Positions 10,359 to 22,898 of a DNA stretch of 64,000 nucleotides are shown here, piece by piece. The DNA lies in the NCBI GenBank assembly GCA_030568195.1, contig JAJLTO010000003.1, positions 704,501-768,500 on the forward strand, written 5' to 3'. Position numbers and translations under genes: made by a program. Each line of letters opens with the position of its first letter. Positions within the stretch are counted from its first letter, which is position 1. Under the pieces are notes generated by a model. The model did not search any database. It saw only the letters and a list, made by a program, of their open reading frames with translations, and had not been told where the DNA came from. The DNA comes from Dipodascopsis uninucleata var. uninucleata (taxonomy: Eukaryota > Ascomycota > Lipomycetes > Lipomycetales > Lipomycetaceae).

Positions 10359-11842
10359 TCACTCGTTTGATGTACATCTGATGCTATTCTAGGCAGCCGC
10401 TGAGGGCCACTGGCGGCTGTAATGTACGTTAATTCTTGACTTACGTATGAGAATCGGCTCTCAAGAGGAAAGCTGCGTGAATCCTACGTCCTGGGATGCG
10501 CGGGATGCGCTAGCCGAAGTCCCAAACGTGCTGTCGAGACGAGGCTCTTCGTTTATTTTATGACGCATTCTTTACACGAGTGTCGATTCGCTGTTGTCGA
10601 CTGTAGCTATTGGTATTCATTTTTTGGTTGTTCTTTGGTTTGTTATTTTTTTGTATTCGGTGACAGCAGTTCGGCTGGTAGTATTTTATCTTTGAATGAA
10701 AGATGGAGTTTGCTCCTAACTTCTGTATGTGGTTTTCCTGTCCCACCGCCACTAGTTGCCTGCAGAAAACCACACAATACGTGACATTCAGCGGCACCCT
10801 TTGCTCACTTATGTAGTGCGCGTTCCTACTCTGCAGAGTGAGCAAAGTAAATAAAATGAAGATAAGCAAGCATTTAGTGAGTGCCTACGTGTAGAATAAA
10901 AAAATAAAATGAGCGAAGAAATGCGTATAGGGTTCCCCGCGTGTCAGTAGACCGGACCATGCATCTTCGACAAGCCACCGCGGCGATCATAAGGCAAAAT
11001 GTAGGAATACAGGCCACTTTCTGGAAAAATCGCATAGGATACATTACTAGAGGAAGAGACCTAATACATTACCTTCTTAGGCCCAATGTGTCCCCTAGAA
11101 TTTACTGTGGCTACAGCCCACTAAACATACTATATCCAGCTTCGTGAAAATAGCCGAGATACTCGACGGCCGGAAGATATGCCGATATAAGGAAGGCAAC
11201 CGCTAACTAAAAAAAACATAAAAAAAATACGCATCAGCGCCTCTCTGGGAATTTTCCCGCGAATCCAGATATACTTTATTCGTCCACCACAATCTACGCA
11301 CTATATGTGAGGCCACTCATATTTTAAGTTCAAAACTACATATTGATTGCATGCAGTAGCCTTTGTAGGACTAGGCTTTGTGGGGTCCTAACATAGGAGA
11401 TGAATCTGTGAATCACCCTCGAAGTATCAGCGACCAACAAAAATATCGGTTCTCAGCGGTACGTGTTTCTTACTAGTAAAGCGACCAGACAGGCAATGCT
11501 CTGGTTATATTGATTATACCGACTCTTCTGGAAATACAGTATCACATCTATTTATAAAGTTAAGCCGTCTACGCATACGCTCGCGCGTATATAAGAAAGC
11601 AAGTAGCTCTATATCATTATGGAGAATATTGATTGCTCTTGCCTACTAACCTATACATCTGCCGTCAGTAGCTCTCTTCTCTCACACCACATTCTTGCGT
11701 CTAATAATTAATTACACTCCGCTTAATCCGCGCATCTCGCTTGTTGCTCATTCTTGTTCTTCAGTTCCAGCATATTAATACATACCGCGTAAACTTACAC
11801 AGTGCAATACTCGCTTTTACACTCCCCATAGAGCATATCAGT
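10359..11842. other. Intergenic region with repeats, upstream of FGGY kinase
   Basis: No supported gene. It contains a perfect 9-bp tandem duplication, GGGATGCGC twice at 10493-10510, an 11-bp inverted repeat at 10799-10847, and an E2F-like palindromic TTTTCCCGCGAA at 11252-11263. Short open frames here (10560-10784, 10941-11147) lack any family feature. Confidence 0.5.
10799..10847. repeat. Inverted repeat, 11-bp perfect arms, 27-nt spacer
   Basis: Left arm CTTTGCTCACT (10799-10809) and right arm AGTGAGCAAAG (10837-10847) are exact reverse complements. The spacer holds a further GTAG/CTAC pair, so a longer imperfect stem is possible. Function unknown. Confidence 0.75.
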
Positions 11843-13734
11843 ATGACTTCTGGCCCCTATTACATAGGCATAGACGTCGGCACCGGAAGCGCTCGAGCGT
11901 GTCTTATCAACTCTAAAGGTATAATCGTTGCCCTCGCATCTAAGGAGATCACTACCTGGCATCCCAAGGCAGATTTCTATGTAAGTGATAGCCGGAAGAG
12001 AGTTGCGTCAAGAAGCTTGTCAATAATTTATAGCTCAATTAAGTGATGTTTACTTTGCTAACTATCTCTTGTCATCAGAATCAATCTTCAACAGACATCT
12101 GGAACTCGTGCTGCTACTCTGTAAAAAAGATTCTTGAAGAATCTGGTGTCGCACCATCCGAAGTTAAAGGACTCGGCTTCGACGCTACGTGCTCCCTGGT
12201 TGTAATCGATCAGAAAACTGACGAGCCTGTAGCTGTTGGTCCCGACTTTAATGAGCATAATCAGAATATTGTTCTGTGGATGGACCACAGGTGCCCTCAG
12301 GAAACAGCCGAGATCAATGCCACTAAGCACAAAGTGCTTCAATATGTCGGTGGACAAATGTCTATTGAGATGGAAATTCCCAAAGTCAAATGGCTAAAGA
12401 ACCACTTGCCACTAGATACCTTCAAGGGCTGCAAATTCTATGACCTAGCTGACTGGCTTACCCATAAAGCAACGAAGTCAGAAACGAGATCATTTTGCTC
12501 CGTTGTTTGTAAGCAAGGATATGTGCCTGTTGGTGTTGACGGCAGCATGAAGGGCTGGTCTGCAGAGTTTCTGGACACTATTGATTTGCATGAGCTGGTT
12601 GAAGATGACTTCAAGTGCATAGGTGGTGTTCTTGGTGTTAATGGTACGATTTTGTCTGCTGGAGAGTACTTGGGTGGACTTTGTGATGAGGCAGCGAAGG
12701 ACCTTGGTCTTGAACCTGGTACTGCCGTTGGAAGCGGTGTTATTGATGCCTACGCAGGATGGGTTGGAACCGTTGCAGCTAAAATTAATGATCCTGACTG
12801 GATTGCTGATGCTGATAATGAGGATGATACAGCCGTGGCCACCAGTCGTTTAGCTGCTGTTGCTGGCACCAGTACATGTCACCTTGCCATGACACCAGAG
12901 AGTGTATTTGTCCCAGGCGTTTGGGGACCTTACCGAGATGTTCTATTGCCTAATATGTGGATGGCCGAGGGCGGTCAGTCAGCGACTGGTGCGTTATTAC
13001 ATCATGTCATTACCACACATTATGCATACAATGAGGCACTAGAATTGGCCAAAAAAGAGAACATTAGTATATTTGAGTACTTGAACAATTACCTTACAAG
13101 ACTGAAAGACGAGCAGGGCCTTCCATCTTATGAGCATCTTATCAAGCACTACTATTTCTATGGCGATCTTCACGGAAATCGTTCGCCAATAGCTTCTGAG
13201 AAGATGAAAGGTGCTGTCATTGGCTTGAGTATGGATCTCTCGGTAGAAAATTTAGCTATCTGTTATCTTGCTGCCGTGGAGTTTATTGCTCTTCAAACTC
13301 GTCATATTATTCAGGCTTTGAATGATGCCGGTCACACAATTACTAGCATCTTCTTATCTGGTGGTCAGTCACGCAATGACATTCTGACATCACTGATGGC
13401 TACTGCTACTGAGATGCCTGTAGTTATTCCTCGTTATATCGATGCAGCCGTTGTCTTGGGCTCTGCTATGCTTGGAGCAAAGGCCGCGTCGCATGACGAA
13501 AAAGGCAATACTGTTGGCCTTTGGGAAATCATGAAAAACATGAGTCAGACAGGCCGCGTTGTTTATCCATCTAAGTGTGAGAGCGAGACTAAACTTGTTC
13601 GTGTTAAATATACTATATTCTTAGATATGGCTAAGCGTCAACAGCAATACCGAGATGTTGTTGATGCTGTTCTCAATGGTAATGAGACAAAAGCGTCTGC
13701 CATAGAAGCTAAGATAACTGCTGGCAGTAAATAA
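11843..13734 (+). CDS. FGGY-family carbohydrate (D-ribulose) kinase
   Basis: Two exons, 11843-11980 and 12079-13734, with a 98-nt phase-0 intron, give 597 residues. It is the FGGY subfamily related to human FGGY and yeast YDR109C, which phosphorylate D-ribulose, probably as metabolite repair. The sequence shows the ATP-grasping start IGIDVGTGSARACLI, then GLGFDATCSLVV, then WMDHR, then LQYVGGQMSIEMEIPK. Further on are VAGTSTCHLAM, PGVWGPY, and NEGGQSATG-like EGGQSATGALLHH. The sugar-site motif FYGDLHGNRSP and the ATP-site SGGQSRND complete the fold. Length and motif order match the family without gaps. The start is fixed by the ATG a few residues before the kinase motif; the enzyme should be cytosolic. 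Confidence 0.95.
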
Positions 13735-14604
13735 GCTGCGAAATCGCTTATTATATTATATTATTTTGTTTTTTTCTTAATATTAATTTTTGATTCTTGA
13801 AAGAATATGCATCGTATTTTTTGTGTCCAATAGGTCGAATACTGCGTCAAGTATGTTTAATTCGCTATCCATTGATTCTACATTAATCCTATCATAACAT
13901 GTCATAGGTTTCGTTTGTATGACTCATCGCATATGTATTATACATTCTTCAAATATTAGCTGATCTCTGCTGTATGAATTTAATTGATTACTCTTGCAGA
14001 TAATGCTTGGGTACCTATTTCGTCTCGTCTATTTTATAAAGCTTGAAACACATCATCAGTGGATTATCTACCAATATTTCAGGCAAAAGTTGAATCAAAG
14101 ACTATCACTTAGTTTGCCCTCTAATCAGGTGTTTCTTTAGTAATAATAATTCTGTTGTCACTCGGTCATCAACTATTAACCAAGACCTACTCTGCTCTCC
14201 TGTTTATTCTCCAGCCGAATAATATTTAAAACAGTACTGGCCTGTTATCAAAATTGCCCTTACCCAATTCTCCCAGAAAATTATTATTAACAATCCCAAG
14301 ATCTCATCAGTCATCGAGATTATCGTAAATGCGAATTGATCTACTATTAGTCAAGGCTGCGAGCAAGTTCAAATAGTCAGTGGGAAAGAAGAAGGTAAAT
14401 TATTAGGTATAAGTTACTTGTGTACAAATGTATCTTGTTGTATTCAAGACAAGGAATTTGAGAAGGTAAAATCGGAAGTTGAGATTGGTGAAAGTGGATC
14501 GTTCAAATGTCACTGAGCACAGACGAGTAAAACTCAGTCTAGAGGGCGGTAACTGATATATTGACTGATGCTACGATAGAATACAAGCAAAAGGACATTT
14601 TAAT
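13735..14604. other. Intergenic region, FGGY kinase 3' UTR and F-box gene promoter
   Basis: AT-rich, with many stops on both strands. No gene or strong repeat seen. Confidence 0.5.
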
Positions 14605-15645
14605 ATGGTGATATTGAATATGGGTTACGATACGAGAAGGGCAAGTGGAAGAATAGTTAAAGGCGGAGTCGAGCGGAGGGAATACGAAGAGATGCGACAG
14701 CAAGAGAATCATCGTTGGCAGCTGACAGACGCAAAACGGGATGACGACGAGGAAAATATATCAGACCTTACTTTAAATAAGAGTCGGCGGAGTTCACTCA
14801 TGTCTTTACCGGACGAGCTTTTTTCTTTTATCATCTTAAATTTGGACTTTCCAGATATCTTATCAGTTGCACAGACGACACGCCGGCTAAGAAGGCTTGC
14901 ACTAGATCACTACGTTCGTAGGTCACTATTTTGGGTCAAGTTTCCTTCGTTTCTGGGCTCAAGGATAGTGAATCGACCCTCAGAGGCTGAGCTGCTCTCG
15001 AGAAGCATATTACGTTCTCCGACACGTTTAAGCCAAAGATTTCATGCTGCTGCGTCAAATCTGCGAATATCGTTTACTAAGAATGCTCTCAGCCGCAAAT
15101 TGGCTAGACGACCTGAACTTGGAGATCTGATACAGCGTGGTGTGTATCCAGTGATAGATGCTCGAGTTAATCCTGCAATTGCACAACGATGCAAGATTCT
15201 AGAGAGAGAGAAAGTGCGAAATAGTCTTGAGAGAGAACTCAGTCATGGTGCTTGGGCATCTATGATGCACAATTTGCGTGCTCGAGAACGGCACAGTGAT
15301 GAGCAGGAGAGTGTACATGTCTTAATAAGGCGATTTACAAGGAAACGCGAATCTGCGGAAGAAATAAATAGCAACTGTGTTTGCTGTCGCAATAGAAGTT
15401 TAATTTCGAATAACTCTGTCAGAGCTGGTGATGCTAACCAGATCTCCGGATCATCTTCATGTTCTATATCTTCTCGATCAGCATCTGAGCGGCTACAAAT
15501 GCTAAGATTTGGACTTAAGAAGAAGAAGCAGCAAGAGGATCCAACTAGAGCTAAAGTTTACAGGCTAAGAATGTTTTTTGAGCGAATAGGTCGACAAAGT
15601 GATCTATTTAATGGCACTGGAGCAACTGCTGTCGCTGTCGCTTGA
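14605..15645 (+). CDS. F-box protein with RPEL-like actin-binding motif
   Basis: Single frame of 346 residues. Residues about 68-110 form an F-box (SLPDELFSFIILNLDFPDIL then VAQTTRRLRRLA), which normally binds Skp1 in SCF ubiquitin ligases. Residues about 156-222 match the RPEL family arrangement: ALSRKLARRPELGDLIQRGV is a good RPEL repeat, then a linker VNPAIAQRCKILEREK, then a weaker second unit VRNSLERELSHGAW that lacks the RPxxxEL core. RPEL repeats bind G-actin in MRTF and Phactr proteins. The rest is basic and Ser-rich, with two nearby Cys (CVCC) near residue 256. Inference: an F-box adaptor whose targeting or activity may depend on actin. The F-box call is firm; the RPEL call is by eye and should be tested by profile search. 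Confidence 0.8.
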   Translation: MVILNMGYDTRRASGRIVKGGVERREYEEMRQQENHRWQLTDAKRDDDEENISDLTLNKSRRSSLMSLPDELFSFIILNLDFPDILSVAQTTRRLRRLALDHYVRRSLFWVKFPSFLGSRIVNRPSEAELLSRSILRSPTRLSQRFHAAASNLRISFTKNALSRKLARRPELGDLIQRGVYPVIDARVNPAIAQRCKILEREKVRNSLERELSHGAWASMMHNLRARERHSDEQESVHVLIRRFTRKRESAEEINSNCVCCRNRSLISNNSVRAGDANQISGSSSCSISSRSASERLQMLRFGLKKKKQQEDPTRAKVYRLRMFFERIGRQSDLFNGTGATAVAVA

Positions 15646-16203
15646 TCAACCAAAGAATAAGTTCAGTTCTTTTTTCTCGTCTACGCTGTGCTTATCTATT
15701 TCACTCTATTTCACTTTCATTTTTAATTTTTTTAATTTAATTTTTTTGGGAAGTTTCGGCATATCGGTTCTTGGAGTTGCTGATCTGTTTCGTGTTTTTT
15801 ATTTCTGTATATCCTCTGTTTAATAAGGTAATAGCTTACCGTGTTCACTAATCGCTGTCTGTGTTTCGTTTGCTTTTGTTGTCTATTGAACCGTCTTCTC
15901 ATTGCTGGTTTGTACAATCAACGGTTAAGTATCTGCAGCCGATTAGATAAAATATTATAATGATTTACGTTTATATCTAACTATGATGCTCGTCTCGCTA
16001 TAAGACCAGTCTGTCAAATTAAAACACTCGATATCATATAAAAGCTACCAATGAAGACGATAACTTTACTTATATTTGTGATCATAGAACATACACTAAG
16101 TAGATACAAAATGCTTTTTACCTACTGTGCTTAGAGCTTGACCGCCTTAATTAATATGCAGTGATACTACATCTATATCATTGAGAGGCACGTAAACTGT
16201 GAT
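15646..16203. other. Convergent intergenic region
   Basis: 3' UTRs of the F-box gene and PSMA4. T-rich with a duplicated TCTATTTCAC at 15695-15714. No gene seen. Confidence 0.55.
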
Positions 16204-17529
<1,326 letters not shown>

Positions 17530-19044
17530 ATGAGCGAAGCAGATCTACTACCGCCTGGATGGAGCCGGCATGTTGCACCCACAGGACACTACTATTACTA
17601 CAACAAGAATACCAAGGAATCTACCTATGAGAGACCAAAACTACAAGGAAATGTACCAGACTCAAAATTACCAACTGGTCCAAGGGCCTTTAGAAATGAT
17701 AGACAGACTAGAGGAGGAAGAAGGTCAGCGTATGGCGGTAAACATAAAAATGACCATCGACTAGCTTCACAAGAGCAACAATGGATGAATGCATATTCAT
17801 CAAATCATCAGCAATATGACCCTGGCCATCATCGTCATAATCATCAAGGAAGCGGCTTTCACCATAGACCCCGAAAGAAAGAGATTACTCGTCTTATGAG
17901 GCCCTTACCAATTGCTCCTTGGTTTATCGTTGTCACTAATCATGGCAGGCCATTTGTATATAATCAGGAAACAAAAGAGTCCAAATGGTTGCCACCTCCA
18001 AATGTTCAAGTCGCGTTAGATGAAATGGATCGTGAAGAGCTGATACTCATGATTGCGAGGTGCAGGGGTTTAAAAACAGGACGATCAGGAACTCGATTAC
18101 TTGTGAAGAGACAACCAGGCGGTGCGTCAGCTAATGAGAGTTCTGTACTCTCGGTGCACGAATCGACAGGTACTCATACACAGAACACTCAAGATGAAGA
18201 AGAAATTGACGAGAGCGAGTTCATGATGCCACCAGACAGTGACGATGATTCTGTTCCACATCCGATAATACGACAGAGGAATCGTAGCGTCTCGGACAAT
18301 GACGACGACGACGACGACGACGACGACGAAGAAGAAGAAGAAGAAAAAGAAGAAGAAAACCAAAGCTCTGAAGAGGATGAAGATGATTCGGAAGAGGAAG
18401 TGGATTCGGACTTAGAGGCAGCAATTGAGTTTAATGAAGATGATATAGAATATCAGATAAATGCTCTACTAGCGGAGGATCCAAATCTGCAAGCTGAAGC
18501 AGAAGTGGAGGAAGAAGAGATACCTTACGCAGAACGAGTTAAATCATTTAAGGAGATGTTATTCGACTTAAACGTGAATCCATACTCTCCCTGGGAAACC
18601 GAAATGCACAAATTGGTCGATGATCCAAGATATATTTTGTTTCATACCATGGCTGATCGTCGAGTACTATTTGACGAGTGGTCTAGAGATCGAATTGCGG
18701 AGCTAAAGGCCTTGAAGCAAAATGAGCCAAAACTTGATGTAAGTAGCCTCTTGATTGACATGGTTATTATGTTTATTGCAAAATTGACATTTTTTATAAT
18801 AATTACAGCCGAAGGAGCAATTTCTTGAATTTTTACGATCATATGCAACGCCAAAGCTATTCTATCTAGAATTCAAGCGAAAATACAGGAAAGATCCCTC
18901 TTTCAGAGACTCACCGTTGACTGACAGAGAAAAAGAAAAGCTCTATCGTCAATATATTGAAGGTAAGTTTCAAGCATGTTTAGTCGACTTCAAATTTTTT
19001 TACATTTGCACTAAGTGATTCAAGGTAAAAAAAAAAAAATTTAA
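17530..19044 (+). CDS. WW/FF-domain splicing and transcription factor (Dre4/Urn1/TCERG1 type)
   Basis: Three exons, 17530-18738, 18809-18962 and 19025-19044, with introns of 70 and 62 nt, give 460 residues. Two WW domains are seen: LPPGWSRHVAPTGHYYYYN at residues 6-35 and APWFIVVTNHGRPFVYN near 130-160, the second with the TCERG1-like Trp-Phe start. An Asp/Glu run (about 257-290) comes from GAC and GAA triplet repeats. Two FF domains follow: FKEMLFDLNVNPYSPWE (about 338-400), then EQFLEFLRSYATPKLFYLEF and LTDREKEKLYRQYI (about 404-455). WW-FF proteins bridge proline-rich spliceosome or Pol II partners. The last exon is my choice: the frame would otherwise run to a stop at 19018-19020, whereas splicing to AAG at 19024 gives GKKKKI and stop. 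It is convergent with CUL3. Confidence 0.87.
18299..18358 (+). repeat. Triplet microsatellite (GAC)n/(GAA)n coding an Asp-Glu run
   Basis: About ten GAC codons pass into a run of GAA codons inside the WW/FF gene, coding an acidic linker between the WW and FF domains. Length is likely to vary between strains. Confidence 0.9.
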
Positions 19045-19280
19045 ATGACCATATAGATAGGTGGCCATGATTACCCATTTTTCCAGTAGCTCAAAATCTT
19101 TGATATCATACAATAAGCATGTATTTTGTGTATCATAGACCGTTTTATTATATATAATATTCCAACAGAAGGTTGAAGATAATCTTCGACATGCTATAGA
19201 TATTCAGAAGACTGGAAACACTCTCTGAAACGTAAGAGAAGTGGAGAGTACAAATAAATGCCATCCATTTCTCCAGTTGT

Positions 19281-22150
19281 CTATGCCTATGATGAAATTT
19301 CAATTAATATACACATAAAGACATAAACGTTTTTTGCGTAACTTACTAGATAGTTATACACTTGTCTATTGTCAGGTGAGCGCTCAATATACTCCCTCTC
19401 AAGCATCGCGTCTATACGTTTTTTAATGAGCGCAGCGTCCGGATGGAATCTGGAAGAGAGCTGAGATGTAACTTCAGCTACTAATATATTGTGTTCCAGA
19501 GTTTTGCGCGCCCTAAGGGAGTAAGGTGTTATTTCGTAAGTATCAATAATATTTAACAGAAGTATATAATAGAAAAGAAACTTACTTCATAATTCGAACT
19601 ATAGCTGCATCAGCCTGATATCTTCTTAATGCATCAACACGGTCTAGAGTATCTTTGCGTTCTGTATCGGTCTCCGTTTTATTTACATATGCAACAGTGG
19701 GAATCTTAATCCTTATATATTGTGACTCGAAAGCCAAATTAAAGGTAAATCTGTCGGTTGTTTTAATATCTTTCGACATTGGATCTTTGATCAAGATTCT
19801 TGTTTTCGGTACCACCGAAAGAGACTGTAGGTTACGCATCAGTTCACTATCTGTGATGGACGTTGCAGCCTTAATTTCTTCATATGATAAATAGTGTCCA
19901 TCCGGTAGATCATTGAATAGCATCAAGATAACCAGAGCATACGTAGATACGTTCAGTTCATGTTTTCGCTTTTTAAATTGCACACGGACGTCAGCATTAC
20001 CCATATTAGGATTCCATGTAAGAACACGTCCGCTATGCCTATCCATGTAAAATTTCTCAAACGATCTCTTGATGCGCTCAAGCTCTGATGGATAGATACA
20101 AGTCTGTGACTCTGTGCTAGAAAGGTTCACAGGCCAGTTTGTCGACGTTAAAACAAATACAGACAATTCAGTTGCTCTATCAGGATCAGCGTTCTGTACA
20201 TGAGATTTATATTCTTGCATTATATCATTCGATACTCTCATATCTTCAGCATAAAATTGTTAGCCTAAATTTAACTATGAAATATAAGATAGGTTAACTT
20301 ACCTTTAAACATTCCCTCCATTTTGGTCGTGAATGAGAAACCGACTTCCATTTTGAGCTTTGTTATCATCAACCTTTCAGTATCGTCAGATACGGAACGT
20401 CCGCCTAAGAGGCGCTTAGCAAGATGAGTCTTGTAATAAGTCTCAAACATATCCTTATCCGAAATGTATCTAAAAAGAGTAATCGCTCTATCAAGAACAG
20501 ATTCGGCCTCATCTTCAGTTTTCTATACGAGATTAATGTTAGCAAGTTATCAAAATGACTTATAATAAGCTTTTTTAATAAAATACACATACTCCTTTCA
20601 GTCCCTTCTTAAGATTATCATCGATGAACAATGAGAGAAATTCGCTACATCTGCTGAATTTGTTTATGAAAGTCGAAAACGCGTTGGTGAGAGAAGTCTG
20701 AATTTGATTATCGCTATCCATGGTTTCATTTAAAATACGATCATACTTATCTTTAAGAACAAGGACGGCCTCTACCCATTTGAAAGCGGCCATAGTGGCA
20801 GCATTTTGCGCAGAAGCAGTCTTGCCCTTCAATTCTGGACGGCTTCGATTAAGTTCTTGCAGTGCAGATTGATTAATATCTAATCCTTGAGAGACAGCCC
20901 GAGCACTAAGCTCGTTGCGTAGATCTGTTTTGTCAGGATCTACTCGCTTGCATAACGCGTATAGTCTTTTAAGATCTTCAAATCGATCATTGTCAATCAT
21001 AATAATCAATCCAGATGTTGGTGATTGGATAACAGTAAGTATATTCTTCGTTATTAGATTTTCTTCAACTATCTTCGTAATTTTTGGCTCACTGGAAATC
21101 GACAGGTAACTTATTGCACGATCATATTCCTCTTGTAATCGCTTCTCCGTTTTGACAAGGTATTGACTAGAGTCGCATTCTTGCATAAGAGTTGCAGCCT
21201 CTTCAGAATAAAAATCAGCAGATGATCGTAACAATTTCGGTTCAAATGATTTTAAGTAAACCGTTTCACCGTCCATACGATCTTCAGTAAGAGATTCAAG
21301 CATAAATATAGCAGCTTTTATAGAAGAACTATCGATTATATCACCAGCCCTTTCGAACTTAATCTGATCAAGAATAATGGCATAGATATGCTCTCCTACC
21401 TGTAGCTCATTACTTCTTATGACATGATCTCGAAATAATGCAAGGCCAGCATCATATATCAGCGGTAACTGGAGTTCTTTACAGTATACTCGATCCTAAC
21501 AAATCAAAGATGTGAGTCGATGTATTAATTGAATATCACAAGTATGAAAGAAGACATTTTTACTTACCATATACATTAAGATATCGCTAATCATTCGCAT
21601 GCACAAGCAATGATCATCCCATTGACTTTTAACTGCCTTCAAGAATTTGATTCCACTTTCACGTGTGTCGGATACTGCAAGCGCCAGAGCCGTAGTAGAT
21701 GTAATGCTTGCAACTCCTGCTCCGTTAGACACTAAAGTGCTGCTTGAACTATTCACTAAAGGCATCAGCTCATTTTTAACTACATCCTTCAAATGTTCTG
21801 ATACGAAAAGTTTGAAAGACTCATAAAGCTTTTCTGCATGTTTTTTCAACACAAGGGTGTATGCTGTTCGATATAGCTCTTCATATGACAATCTAGACGC
21901 GTTTTTACGATACATCTCTTGCATGGCATTTGACAAAACTCCCCAAGATTGCTCGAAACTGACGTCGGTCGAGTCTCTCTGCCAATTAGTTCATAAACAT
22001 TGATTAGCCACACAGATGATTATACTTAAATAATTACACAGTAAACAGAGACCAAAGCACTAGTAGAAATGCGATTCTACACAGTCAAAGTAAACGACTT
22101 ACATTTCGCGGAGGCCGCATTTTGACTCTAGATTTCCCACTAGACATCAT
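19281..22150 (-). CDS. CUL3: Cullin-3, scaffold of BTB-type ubiquitin ligases
   Basis: Seven exons: 22150-22103, 21978-21568, 21495-20593, 20522-20303, 20243-19586, 19512-19347 and 19286-19281, giving 803 residues (human CUL3 has 768). Introns are 59-124 nt, all GT-AG. The N-terminal repeats start with a basic leader (GKSRVKMRPPRN) then the CUL3-like LSYEELYRTAYTLVLKKHAE. The centre has EYDRAISYLSISSEPKI and FLSLFIDDNLKKGLKG, and the cullin-homology domain has YYKTHLAKRLL. The WHB domain carries the neddylation site IVRIMK at about residue 747, then TLEHNILVAEVTSQL and IKKRIDAMLEREYIERS. The terminal exon is only 6 nt (GCA TAG); with the preceding NYL it restores the universal cullin end Y-L-A. 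The scaffold binds Rbx1 and BTB adaptors. Confidence 0.95.
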
Positions 22151-22898
22151 CCTTAAATAAATCCAAAATTAACCAGCTTTGATCGATATAAATGGGTGTC
22201 CTGAAAAGTTGTATAAGAAATATGCTCTATCAAATATTTCTACTTTGGCCACTTTATCGGAGAATATCTTCAGTTGAATTTGTGTTTGATCAGTAGTACT
22301 CTCGCTTTCGACGAACTGTAGAAGACATTCTCAGGTATAGAATAAACTACTTTCTTCGTGTACGGAATCAGAGAAAAATAGTGCTTTTAATCAATAATCA
22401 GAATACAGACACACTTCTCAACTTTCTTCAAGATACAAAGCTAAAATCTGACTCCCCGACTGCGAATGAATACTGTCCTTAGGCTCCGATTGTTTGTGCA
22501 GTTTATTAAAGAATACTACAAATTCGATTGAAATGCTACATTATGAGGTTAGGGTATTTTGAGAAGATCAGTCTTATGGACTAAAATACTATACAGAAAA
22601 GGCACTTAAGTGAAGGCCAATCGATAACTAGTGACTGATGATACAAGTAAAGCGTACGTGTTAGGTGGGAAAAATGGCTAGGAGGCAGGCAAAAACCGGA
22701 GAAAAACAAGCAAAGCCAAAGCACCGTAGATGAAATAAAACAAGCCAAATGTTCATATGCCAAATTATGACAACCATCGAAATCAACCTATGAAGAAAGA
22801 TGTAGAACAACATAGGATTGAGAATCAATAAAAAAAAGAAACAAAGCTTAAACAAGATTAAATTACCAGTAGTACTGAAATCATAAGCGTGAACCTTG
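22151..22898. other. Intergenic region, CUL3 promoter and MsrB 3' UTR
   Basis: Both genes read leftwards. No supported frame; short minus-strand frames near 22581-22855 are Leu/Phe-rich and chance-like. Confidence 0.5.
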
